The notes under the pieces were generated by a model that worked only from the letters and a program-made list of their open reading frames with translations, did no database searches and was not told the origin of the DNA. A DNA stretch of 64,000 bases, from the NCBI GenBank assembly GCA_025531455.1, contig JAMYHL010000127.1, positions 1-64,000 on the forward strand. The letters run 5' to 3'. Position numbers and translations under genes: made by a program. Below are positions 11,429 through 22,372 of the stretch, in pieces. Each line of letters opens with the position of its first letter. The first letter of the stretch is position 1. This DNA comes from Apiotrichum sp. Y4204. Its lineage: Eukaryota; Basidiomycota; Tremellomycetes; Trichosporonales; Trichosporonaceae.

Positions 11429-13285
11429 GGGCAAGTTGAGGTGGGCGAGATGACAGGCGGCAATGGCTGTGAGGGAGAGGGAGTATCGGCATCCAGAATG
11501 AGTGGTGATGTATATCAACTGGTACGACTGTGCAATGGGGGCATGCCAATTACAGCCAAGGGGACCCCAATCCACACGAATGATAAGCTTTAGGGAGGGG
11601 AGAGAGATGGAGACGAGATGGAGACAAGATGGAGACGAGAGGGAGACGTCAGTGAGTGAAAAGTGGAGGCGTGTGGGGTTGGGTTGGGGCATTTCAGATT
11701 ATCGCCGAGTAATTCTCCTAATCAATAGTAACCCTAATCCTGCTAGTCAGTAATAATAAGGCATTCGAGGACGGACCGTCTGTCCACAGAACGCGTTCGC
11801 ATTCTCACTAATACCCTTTCCAAGTCTTTCCCTCGTCATTCGTGGCGTAACACTCAACCGTTAGTCACAAACGAAACCGTCCCTTCGTTCTTGCCTGGAT
11901 GTTGCGGCAGCTGTCGTCCATGGGGCTCACCGAAATTGCCTCCAAGTAGACAGTCAGTCCAGACTAGGCCTTCAACCTCAACCTGAGAACTCCGCGTTCA
12001 GCATTGCTGGCCGGCACAACTTGTGAATCCACGGCCTCCGTTTGACCTTTGTCCTCAAGCAACACTGACATACATATTGTGGAATGGCCCCAGATACCTC
12101 TACCCCACCGATACCTTGTCTGGCCAATCTCGCTACTGACCCGAATGGCAACTGCGCTACGACTTTCGTCCTCGCTTCACAATGGCCGTTCCCCCTAGCC
12201 AACAGTGGGGAAGACTACGATACCTCTTTCACTAATCAGCTCGCCTTTGCACTTCTACTGGGCGGCTTTGATTCTTTGGCAAAGGCCTGACGGTTGGACG
12301 GGCGGTGTCGTTGTCCAGGCCAAATGTAATTGTAAGCAGTGATCGTGTTTTCTGGTGAGGGCCCTTGTACGACCAGTAGAATGAGCCACAATATTGTAGG
12401 TAGACGTGCTCTATCTTGCTCAGGTATGTCTGCTGGCGCTGGGCTAGACAAGCGTTGCACTGGTGCAGTAAAGGCTCAATAGGCCGCAGCCTAGATAGGG
12501 GTTTCAGCCTGAAGAACGGGATCCCTGGAAGTTCACACCTAAGCGCGGGTATGAAATGGTCGGTCCAGTTGGCCAGGTGATCTGTTGAGTCACGCGAGTG
12601 ATCTTTCATGTAGATGGTGTAGGTTTGTATACATTGGAGAGCAATCAGTTTCATGTGTCTCAGGCTGATCTGAAAGTTGCTTCCTTTGCAACCGAACTAT
12701 CCATCATCCCAACAGAATGGATGAGCAGAGGCGGTGGTGCCCGAGGAGGATCATGTGAGATTGGTTGTGGTCTGGTGTGGTTGTGTCCGTGATCGTGGTG
12801 AGTGGGAATGAATAGTGTGAGACGTAAGTTGAAGAGGGTTACCGCCGAATGCGTCGTAACTTCCGTGGAGAGATTGAATCGGTGTCAGAAGAAAAGGAGC
12901 GCGCACTTGTGGCTCAAGTACGGCGCGTGCGCAGCTTGCAGCATGAGGTCATCGCTAACACTCCTTCGCTGTAGAGAGGCGACCAGCCTTGTGAGTGCCT
13001 GGATATCACGGACTGGGCCAGGTGGCATCGACACGAGTGCGGGCGGGTGGTGCCTAGCAGATTGCCGATACCGTCACCTTTGGCGACTGAAAGCCGCATA
13101 ACTTCAATGACCTGATAACTTCAATGGCGGCCCGGTGTCCTATTAACACGTCGCATAAGAGCGCACCGCTACACAGTTCCAGCGTATTGAATTTCTTCTC
13201 CGCGAGCCACCGGTGTCTCTGGGACCAGTCTGTTGTTGTACTCCATCGCGGCTGTATAACATCCCTCTCCCCAACCAACTCCCGC
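11429..13285. other. Spacer between bHLH copy 1 and sugar transporter
   Basis: The first 200 bases are the likely promoter and leader of the bHLH gene and include the GA-rich repeat listed next. The rest (about 11.7-13.2 kb) has only short overlapping open frames with no recognisable motif. Confidence 0.5.
11604..11648. repeat. GA-rich 11-base tandem repeat
   Basis: About four imperfect copies of gagatggagac lie upstream of the bHLH start codon, in its promoter or 5' leader. Confidence 0.85.
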
Positions 13286-15073
13286 TTATACTGAATCCTT
13301 GTGGTCGACCGCCGCCTTGGTCTCGGCAGAGCAATCGAGAGCGTGCACAGCTCCCGGTTCCTCCATCCCGAACAGCTCGTCAATCTGCTCGAGGGTCAGG
13401 CCCTTTGTCTCTTTGAACAACCTGAGTCGTTAGTGAGCTGGACCCAACAGTAGCTCACAGGAAGGCGATGGCCGCGTTGACAAGGTTGGTGGCCACAAAT
13501 ACGAGGAAGAAGCGCCAGCCGAGGCGGTTCAGGCCGATGGGCGAGATTTGCGAGATCATGACGTTCATGGCCCCTGCACAGGCATTAGCTAGGTGTCACG
13601 CCGAGGTTGGGCGCTGCCCATTACACTCACAGTTGGATGCCGTGCTCAACGACGTTCCCATGGCGCGTGTATTCATTGGGAAGACCTCGGACTGGTACAC
13701 CCACGACACGGGTCCGTACGAGAAGGCAAACGCCGCATTAAACAGGAAGATGAAAGCAATGCCAGCAACGCCTGCACTGCTCCCTACTCCTTGCTTTCCA
13801 CCACCGAACATGGAGCCGATACCAGCCTCGATAGCGAGGAAGATTGCCATAGCCAGCGCGCCACAGATGAGAGGCTTGCGGCGACCTAGACGGTCGATGA
13901 TAAACGTGATGAAGACCCAGTTGGTGGTGACATTCCATACACCGCTTATACCACTGATCAGGAGGATCGTGTTTCCGCTGTATCCGAGGCTGGCATAGAC
14001 TAGAGTCAGTTTGTACACAAGCGGTGGGTATACCCACTAGAAGGACCAAAGTACGAAGCCACGTTGACACCCGACCACTGCCCGCAGACCTGGACCAGGA
14101 CACCGCATAGAGTACGGTGCATGGCAGGACGCGTGTTGAACAGATTTTTAAACGACGATGAGGCGACAGACTGCTCGTACTCGATGTGGGCTACCATTTT
14201 GTCATACTCGGCGCGAATGTAGAGCGTCTCTTCAGTCACGCCATGAAGACGCTTGAGGACAGCCATCGCCCCGTCGGCACGGCCCTGGGACACGAGCCAG
14301 CGGGGCGAGAACGGAAGATAGAACATGCCACTAGCTGTCAGCGGATGTCGCGTGCTGATAGACTTACCCGAGGAGGACTACCGCCGGCACAACCTGGAGG
14401 GCAAGGGGAAGTTGCCACTGTGCGTTCGAGTCGAGGTATTGGCATCCGTATCCCACCCAGTTGGCAACAAACCAAAGCCAATCATCTGTTGGGTCCAGCC
14501 AGTCAAGAGGCCGCGGGCATGCGGAGGGCTGATTTCGGCAAGGTACAGCTGCTATCAGAGCCATGCCATCATTCTACTCACGGGGACAATCATTGACAGC
14601 TCGCCAATTGCAAGGCCCGCAATGAAGCGACCCGCAATGAGCATGCGGCTGTTAATCGCTCCGGCTTGGATCGCACACCCCACCGCGGCAATTGCCGCGC
14701 CGACCTGGATGGTTCGCTTCCTCCCAAAGCGGTCTGCAAGGGTTCCGGCGAGAATTGCGCCAAAGAACGCGCCGCCAGCGAATACTGACACGATTGCCCC
14801 GAGGATCTGCGGTCAGTATGATCCACAACGGATGACTTGCGGTGTCAGATGGCTGCTTGAAGAAATCGTGAAAGTGAGTGATGTTTTCGCTAATCACTGC
14901 GCCAATGATGCCAGAGTCATCTGACGTTAGCTGTGCTGCAGTGTGACAACTCACATCCGAAGAGGAAAGACCCGATGGCCCTATTTTTGTCAGTACGGTG
15001 TCTCTTGGGTTACTCACGCAAATACAGCGACAAAGTAGTTGATGAAGCGGAGCTTGGGGTGCGGCTCCTCCAT
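13286..15073 (-). CDS. MFS sugar/H+ symporter
   Basis: Hexose/lactose-permease-type transporter of the plasma membrane with about 12 membrane segments. It starts MEEPHPKLRFINYF and contains DRFGRKRTIQVG (loop 2-3), IAGRFIAGLAIGEL, LYLAEISPPHARGLLTGWTQ, SPRWLVSQGRA, DRLGRRKPLICG and the terminal KETKGLTLEQIDELFG. Eight or so short introns are inferred. One is GC-AG (PSDT|gcaagt near 14.85 kb). Another, about 38 bases, restores YFGPSIYASLGYSGN. One lesion is visible: around 14468-14474 a base is missing after IGFG, and the next frame resumes NWVGYGCQYL. It is divergent from the GH32 gene across a roughly 1 kb intergene with shared boxes, which argues for fructose, sucrose or oligofructan uptake (inference). 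Confidence 0.85.
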
Positions 15074-15217
15074 GGTTGTTGAGTGGGAACAGAAGAGCGC
15101 TGGGGCCGAATGAGGGGGAAAGTGAAGAGTCCCATGGGGACTCCAGGATAGGTTTTATACGCGTTCAGTCGGCATCTGACTTTGTTGCTTCAAAACCCCG
15201 TGGAAATATTAATACTG

Positions 15218-15430
15218 CACATGTGTGCATTAAATGAAAATTGCACACCGCGGTGGATGGACACATGGGCATCGAATTCAAGTATTGCATATTCTTGAAC
15301 CAATGTACATGGGCACACTGGATATTTACCATTGTTTTACTGCCCCCAACATGCGTTCACATGGGCATTCGATCAAAATATTGCATACTTCACTGCTGAT
15401 CAAACCAAATGTACATGTGGACACTGAGTA
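15218..15430. promoter_or_regulatory. E-box array within a direct repeat, transporter/GH32 divergent promoter
   Basis: CACATG occurs at 15218 (as the palindrome CACATGTG), 15262 and 15358, and CATGTG at 15414. Near-matches TACATG lie at 15305 and 15411. They sit in two degenerate direct repeats of about 70 bases (starting near 15259 and 15355), each containing CACATGGGCAT, then TATTGCATA, then AATGTACATG. The array lies 145-360 bases before the transporter start and 0.6-0.8 kb before the GH32 start. Confidence 0.55.
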
Positions 15431-16040
15431 ATATTGCACATTCTTGCCGCCATACTATCTCCTCCCTCGATGAACGCAAGTCTGGACGGAGATGCAAGCC
15501 CTGGTTTCCGCGAGAGGGAAATCTGCCCACCGAAAGTATGGGGTAACTAAAGACAACAACCCACGGTTCTCACAGGGCACTGAGGAATGTGATACGATGA
15601 GAAACGGTCAGGCAAACTGCAAGTTCACAAGCTGCACTCCCTCCACTCTGCTGGCAAGGGGGCTCGCGGGGACTCGGGCTCAAGGCGGGGCTCAAGGCGG
15701 CTTTAACGATGGGACCATAGCGTGGTCGAGGACACAGCCTTTTTTGAATGCCTCAAGCGCGGTACTATTCCAGGGAAGCCGCTGACGTTACGTGGTTTAA
15801 CAACTCAGTGTGAGTTGCCCTCGTCACGCACGGCCCCAACCGTGAGCCACGACAATACGGCAGTCAGGTAGGTACATTGGGACGTCCCATCCCCTGTCAA
15901 AAAATTGGCAATTGGGTCAAATTCGATGCGCATGTGCACTGAACGTCTTGCCCCCTGCGGGTGATGGTTGCCGAGCGCGGCTCTCATTGAAATGCGCACT
16001 CACTTATGCACTGTTTGTCATGCCATTGCTCCACAACAGT
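15431..16040. promoter_or_regulatory. GH32-proximal promoter region
   Basis: Holds a CATGTG at 15931-15936 beside reversed CCAAT boxes (ATTGG at 15904 and 15911), about 110 bases before the GH32 start. Upstream of this I see no gene. Confidence 0.35.
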
Positions 16041-18373
16041 ATGCCCATCTCCACTGAACAAATCTCTGCTCCCCCGACGCGCAAGTGGTGCACTGGGAGC
16101 GACGACTGGCTCGTTGGAGGCAATGTCGAGGCGCTCCCAGAGAACGCGCTGTTTGGGAAATGGCGACCCAAGGCACATATTATCTCGCCCAACTCGTGGA
16201 TGAGTGAGAAAACGCTTTAGATGACCTGCTGACGGTCTAGATGACCCGATGGTGCGTGTGTGGCGAGTAGCGGGCTGACAGCAGACGATGTTTGTGACAC
16301 GCAAGGGCAACGGCGAGCTGCTCTACCATGTGTCGTACCAGTATCACCATGGACAGTGAGTGTATTGCACCGAGTGTATTGCACTCTGTGGGCTAATGGA
16401 AAGCACACAGTGGGGTCCTCCGAGCCAAGCGTCGTGTGTCTCGCCGGACGGCGTGCACTGGCGCGACATTGGCGCTGGTCCCCTCAACCCGACGGTCCTC
16501 GCCCCCGATGCCGCAAACGGTGGTCCCCTGGCAATCTTTGACGGGACGGTAGTACCCGGTGTGACGTATCGCGTGAGTTGCACCTAACAAGACTACACTG
16601 ATGCGCAGGGCGGTATCGCACAGATATTTACGGCTGTGAATCACCTCCCTATCGGATGGACTTTGCCTTGTGAGAATCCCCAGAAGAATGACATTGACAT
16701 TGACACCAGTCGTACCTACGAGCGAGGTCCAGAACCTGGCCTGGACGACCGACCAGGGACAGAGCTGGAATGTGTTTGAGGGGAATCCGGTCATTGGATC
16801 GCCTTCGCGCGAAATTGTAAGCCACATCCTGGCATATGCTGATTGAAGCCCGACTCCACAGGATTCCGTGACCCTTTTCTCTTCCATTCCACCCAGCTCG
16901 ACACTCTCGCTGGTGTCCAGGGCGATTATAATGTCAGCTCAGACCCAAGTGTGGTCTTCACCGACCCACGCGCAATCTACATGGCCGTCGCTGGTGGCAA
17001 TCGGAAGATGGGTTCGCCAGCTCTCATGCTATACCGGAACACGGCTGGATCAATCGCGAACTGGGAGGACCTAGGCGTACTTTTCATGCCCACCGGCGGG
17101 ATCAAGGCCTCTCCATGGGCCTCCAACGTGGGACACAACTTTGGTGAGCATGTGCCAACGGCAGTGCGCTGATTGTAGAATGTGTGAACCTGGTGCATCT
17201 GGACGTTGACGGCGACGCAACGGACAGTGCCGGATGCGATGCGGTAAGTTACTCGAACGCTGTCGGCACTGACCTAAAGGTCACCTTCGTTTTCGGCGGC
17301 GCCCAGGATAAGGAGGCGTTCGGAGGCAACTTTTGGGCAGCTGGGCTGTTGCTTGTCAAAGATGGCCAGCTGGATTTCAACGCGTGCACATAGTACGTTA
17401 CATGTAGCCGTGAGGTCTGTTGCTGACACATCAGCGGGTGTTCGGACTGGGGCGACAGCTACGCACCAATGTCGTTTATCGATCGATCGACGGGTAGGGG
17501 TACCCGGCGGCTCATGTTCAGCTGGGCCATGGAAGTGAGTTAGTTCCGGGGCAATGCTGACGCCAGGCCGACGTTATGTGGGGGTGGAAGCAGCGGGGTT
17601 GGAATGGCAGCCTCACTTCGATGAAGGGTGAGTTGAGGGGTTATCCCATGCTCATGCCCAGAACTCTTTGTCAAGAAGGTAGAAGGCGTAGTGCCGCACT
17701 CGGACGACGAGGGACACTGGATGGGCGTTGACGGCACCTATGTGACCCTCGGCACGAGGCTTGCGGCCGAGCTCGTCGAGGCTTTCACCACAAAGGACAA
17801 GCTCATCTTCACGGGCACCAACGTTGCCAACGGTATCAGCCCCCAGCCGCAGTGCCAGCAGTACTACGTCGACGTCGGTTGCTGCTTTACGAACCGCAAG
17901 GGGACGTTTAGCCTCGATGTGCTGGCGACACCAGATGGAGCCGAGTACACTCGTATTATTTACGAGTGAGTGCTTGTTTAGGGATAGCGCTGACGTTGTA
18001 GCGTTGAAGCCGAGGAGCTGCGAGTCGACCGAACCAAGTCGAGCACGATTCGGGAGCTGGCCGGCCCAGGCATCTGCGCTAAGCACCGGCTCTGGACAAT
18101 GGACAATGGCGAGATTGAGCCACTCCGCCTGTCGATCGTCGTTGATGCATGCGAGTGTATAAACACGACTTGGCTTACATCGCAGCGCTCGTTGAGATCA
18201 TTGCGAACGACGTGACGGTCGTGACAGTTCGGGCGTACCCGACGTCAGAAGCGGCGACCGAGGTCAGGGTGTTAGAGACCCCACAGCCGACTGAGTGCCG
18301 CTCGGAGGTGGAGTTGAGCATTTACGAGGGTTTGGTCAACGCATGGCCTGACCGCGCGGTCGATACAAGGTAG
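16041..18373 (+). CDS. GH32 beta-fructofuranosidase, probably intracellular
   Basis: Retaining glycosidase acting on sucrose, inulin- or levan-type fructosides. Thirteen exons join by consensus splice sites to exactly 633 codons (632 residues), usual for fungal GH32. The first two introns rebuild the nucleophile motif: HIISPNSWM + NDPM from 16200 and 16241. The transition-state Asp is in GFRDPF (about 16.86 kb), and the acid/base Glu in NFECVNLVHLD split at 17143/17179. Later blocks are DWGDSYAPMSF, LMFSWAMEADVMWGWKQRGW and the beta-sandwich end SLVEIIANDVTVVTVRAYP. No signal peptide follows the chosen start MPISTEQISAPP, so sugar would have to be imported, matching the divergent transporter. 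No lesion seen. Substrate preference cannot be read from sequence. Confidence 0.9.
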
Positions 18374-18583
18374 GCACTGTATAGACTTTCGCTCATCCAA
18401 TAGTGTGCGTACCACAGGTTAAGGACAAGGACGGGTCCGAAGGCCGCCGGGCTGGATTCTAGATCACGTCACATTATGTAATGACTCAATGTTGACTGCC
18501 CGTGTGTCGTCGTGTCTTGACAAGTTACCCAATGTCATCAGTACCAGCAATCACTCCCCACACTACTAACCCTCCCGACTACA

Positions 18584-19401
18584 ATGCAGTGACACCGACC
18601 GCGCCGCGTTGCCTACGCGTCCCTCTCCGCCAGAGGACGACGGCATCAGCGCTGGCGGGTCCCCAGTAGCCTCGGAGCTGTTCGACTCGGGGAACAAGGA
18701 CGGCTCGCCACCGCCAACCAAGCGCAAGCGCGGCGGCCAACGCAAAGAGGGCAGCGAGACGCGCCGCAAGCTCGCGTACGTCATCAACTACGAGCAGAGG
18801 GTGTGTTTGCTGAGGTTGTACATGGCTAACGCCAGCGGCGGCGAATGATCTATCAGGGTTTTGAGCGGCCCAAGGCGCTCTTGCCAGACGACGGTCTGGA
18901 TGCGGCGGGAGACAGCCGTGTGTGGCTGTTAGAACGAGGTGCGTGGCGCAGGTGCCAGCTGGACTGACATTAGCGGCAGAGCGGATCCAAGGGCTCGAGG
19001 CGAGGTTGGCTGCGCCCGACCAAATGCCAAACGCAGCCCCACCGACGAGGACGGGTCCCTCAGCACCCCTGGTATGTGAGCGCCATGAACGCCAGCAGAC
19101 TGGAACGCGACAGCATTCCACAGACAGCCCACCATCTTTATTGGCCCAGCTATGCTTGTCCCCTTTCCCCCTCCGCACACCGAAGCGGCCCGCGTTGAGG
19201 GACCACGGGCACCCGGGGCCCTCAGCGCAACCGTCTGGCCCGCTCGGCGGCTCGCTCGCCGAAGCAGTTGCATTTGTGACCCATGGCGCAGTCGTCACCC
19301 GTCCTCCGGAATCACGGTCCCCGGCAGCAACAGACACACCCAACCCAGACGCCGCCGGCCCCATACTGTCGACGCGATCTCTCGCCAGCCTCCTCTATTA
19401 G
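18584..19401 (+). CDS. bHLH transcription factor (copy 2), divergent basic region
   Basis: Paralogue of the bHLH gene at 10.4-11.4 kb, in inverted orientation. Exons are 18584-18800, 18836-18938 and 18974-19401. They share KRKRGGQRKEGS, an intron at the same place inside the basic region (NYEQR|RRRMIYQGFERP), ALLPDDGLDAAGDSRVWLLE, AAERIQGLEARL, and C-terminal GGSLAEAVAF and RSLASLLY. The basic region lacks the E-box histidine of copy 1 and a Pro interrupts helix 1, so it may not bind CANNTG, or may act as a heterodimer partner or decoy (inference). The only nearby ATG (18584) is one base out of frame: exons sum to 748, one base too many. The start is therefore uncertain. Confidence 0.75.
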
Positions 19402-20369
19402 ATTGTTGGCAAACTTACACCCCAGCTGCGAGGTGTTTGTCCCCAGCAAAGGCAGTATGAGCCCACTGGCGTGTGGGGCGTAGAGGAATAAAAACTGTGC
19501 GGGGTAGTATCATGAGGCGCTCGACTGGCTGGTCAACTTCCGTGAGCCTGCCACAGACGGATGTCCACTCGGGACTGTACCTGGGCGTCATGTTGCACTG
19601 TGCTGAAAGGGTTGGTGGGGATGATGGCAATGCGCTAGCGAATGGGCACACCCTAATATTATGTGTGCATCCTGTGGGCACTTCTCCCTGGGCATCCACT
19701 GATTTGAGACCAGTATAGCTAAACTCCTGTACGAGGTGGACCGTCTTGCTCATGATGATATCCCTCGACGATCGCCCGATGCGAATCTCGTGCGACGTAA
19801 ATATCGTGCATGGTGCGCTCGTCTTGCGCTGTTGGTGCTCCGGCATTTCAGTTCTTGCTCGTTACCCAGCCAGTCTGCTCATCAGCTACGTTGCAGGTAA
19901 GGTTCACTCGTGCTTCGGACCTCGGAATGAGCTAGCTTCATTGCGGAAACCAAAAGTCACAGGTCGTGACTTTGCGCGACCGCCGCCAGAGTTCCCGATA
20001 GGAACGAGTCTGCACTTGAGCTCGACGAAATCAACAGAGCTCACCCTCCGAGTAACTCTCAAAGTCATAGCCGCCGCGCGGGTTGCGCTGGACGTTGGTT
20101 GTCTGTCCAAGGGCACAGTGCACGCCACGGGAGCAACACTCGTCAGCCAGAACCTGGCCGACGCGGCCATACCTATCGCAGCTGAGAAGCAGGAGGAAGT
20201 GCCTCCGTTGTTCCCAGCGCGTCAGCTTACCGTCTGGGCTACACAGCTGCACCCAAGTTGTACCTCTCATGCTATTATCGGAGTAAGCACTTCCTCTCGA
20301 TGTCTGTAAAGTCAGCCTCGCCGTGGGTGTCCAATCCTACTCACTCTCACGGGTGAACCACGGGACATG
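19402..20369. other. Spacer
   Basis: One long plus-strand open frame (19.75-20.31 kb) is present, but its translation matches nothing I recognise and lacks a clear promoter or homologous motif. Confidence 0.4.
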
Positions 20370-20545
20370 ACAGTATGCCACATGTCATGGCCACTGATGA
20401 GGCGGACCTTCTCTTCGCCGGTGAGCTGGTGGATGAGCGTCTGAGGGTCAATGAGTCTCATTATGTGTGGTGCAAGTTTGTGAGTCAGGTGTGAGGGGTC
20501 ATATTCATGTACACTATGCGGCACTGTGAGGGCCAGTTCGGCCAT
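20370..20545 (-). pseudogene. GH3 beta-glucosidase N-terminal fragment
   Basis: From the ATG at 20545 the frame reads to LIHQLTGEEKVRLISGHDMW, the conserved N-terminal block of GH3 beta-glucosidases (compare LTLEEKxxLLxGxDxW). The following sequence could start an intron, but no GH3 (beta/alpha)8 sequence, such as the DGPNGVRG block, follows. About 58 residues of an 800-residue enzyme remain. Confidence 0.65.
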
Positions 20546-21220
20546 CCACAGCTAGGAGCGACAGAGGAACTGCGGCCAGACCTCGGGGTAGCCTCGCCTC
20601 GCCATTGGCTTGAGTATGACTGTGGTCATGGTGAATGAAGGGAGGAGTTGTGAGAGGTTGACTCGGTTCCAACAGTGCAGGGTAACTGTAAGAGGCGGGT
20701 CCGCGGTTGCTCCGAAGGATGTTGCATTGCTCTGCAATGCCGTGCGGGATCGGGTCGTCACTGGGCTTCTCCGTATGGTCATGCAGTGCCTTCTGGCTGT
20801 AGGGGTAGGATTGGTACCACCTCAGGGGTGGACGATATTGTGAACGGAAAATGTGTGGGGCCTGAGAGTGGGCACTTAGCTTGCGGTGAAGTGGATCTGC
20901 AGCGTGGCCTGCTGCGACCATGAATCCGCACCCCGGCATGGGACACTGAGACGCCAATGAATACAGACGACACAGTGACACCATACTCAGAGTGACAGCT
21001 ATTGTACTCGTGGCCATCGCCCACTTGTTCATCAAGAACGCAAATATCCTGTCTTTTCCGTATGCTGCTTAGCTCTGCTATGGGCAGGGGGGTTAGGATT
21101 ATCGACGAAGGTGGGTTGGATGGTAAGCCCTCGCGGCCTCGCAGCCACACGAGCCTGCCCACTTCTGAACACCACTGTTTCATGTACTGTCCATGAATGA
21201 CAGATACTGACTCTGCCAGG
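20546..21220. other. Spacer
   Basis: Overlapping open frames on both strands, none recognisable. The bases before 21221 may hold a lost first exon of the Nramp relic. Confidence 0.35.
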
Positions 21221-22372
21221 CATTCGAATTTTGTCGGTCCAGGTCTAGTTGTGTCCGTCGCGTACATCGATCCGGGAAACTGGGTCACCGACTTGCAAGC
21301 CGGCGCGGCGTACGGCTACAAGCTCCTGTTCACTGTCTTCCTCGCTGGTTTGGCCGCTGTTGGTGAGTGAAGGACGAGCTGCAGGAGCCCTGCAACCGAA
21401 TCAGCCTATACCTTTAGGTTGCGGACCCATACTCAAACCCCCTCAGTCCTTTAGATCCTTTCCGTGCGCCTTGGCGCTCATCCCCGCATCACTCCCGGTC
21501 CAGACACGCCCCCTCGTCCTGCGATAACCAAAATACAAGCGACCCCTCCGTTGGGGTCTGTACGCTGAGATTACCATGATCGCCACCCTGGCCGAGCTGC
21601 TCGGTAGTGCTAGCGCACTCAACCTCCTGTTTCCTCGTCTACCTCTCGTCGCTGTTGTCCTCATCACAGCGGGGGACGTCATGATCGTCCTCATCTTCTT
21701 GTTGTTTGACTTCGTCACTGTCATCCTCGTGCTGGTCGTGTTTGTGACCTTATTGATCCTCTTGCACCTCATCCAGCCCGATTGGCGAGAGGTCTTCCTC
21801 GGGCTTGTCCCATCGAAGACGCTCGTCAAGCCTGGTGCCCCCTACGTTGGTGGGGGCATCATTGGCGCCACGGTTATGCCCCATGCGCTGTTCTTGGGCT
21901 CGCATCTCGCGTCGGTCGACAGATTGGACATGCTCCCTGTTCCTCCGTCGCGTACGAGAAAGCGGATTGATAACCGCCGGTCATCGTTCAACCCCTTCAG
22001 CGGTCTGCGTCGCAAGCGGGAGCCCTCACCGCAACCCAACGAGGTCGAGCTTCAGGAGGTCAACCAAGCGGGGTCGTCATGCCGCCCCGATCTTCCCCGC
22101 ATGGAAAGTGATATCGGAATGATGCCCCAGGTGTTTACCGACAAGAACGACAGCGACGACGATTACGAATTAGCAATGGAGAAATACGAAGCCGACATAC
22201 GCGCCTTTGACCGTATCCGCTGGGTCCGCCTGCACGTCATCCACGCTACCATCGACATGTCATACAGTCTCCTCGGGTTTGCGCTCATCATCAACTCGTC
22301 TATCCTGACGCTCGCCGGCCCGCCATACTACTATGGTCATAGCGGTGCCACCGACAACTTGGCTGCAGCGTA
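21221..22372 (+). pseudogene. Nramp (Smf-type) metal-ion transporter relic
   Basis: Nramp proteins import Mn2+/Fe2+ with protons. The first membrane helix carries the metal-binding DPGN: VGPGLVVSVAYIDPGNWVTD, then LQAGAAYGYKLLF. After an intron come ILSVRLGAH, then WGLYAEITMIATLAELLGSA, LLFPRLPLVAVVLITAGDVM and the helix-6 motif GATVMPHALFLGS. An acidic loop and SLLGFALIINSSILTLAG precede a stop at 22372. A frameshift plus TAA breaks the helix 2-3 loop near 21525. Roughly the last third of the usual 11-12 helices is absent. Family assignment is firm, function lost. Confidence 0.8.
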
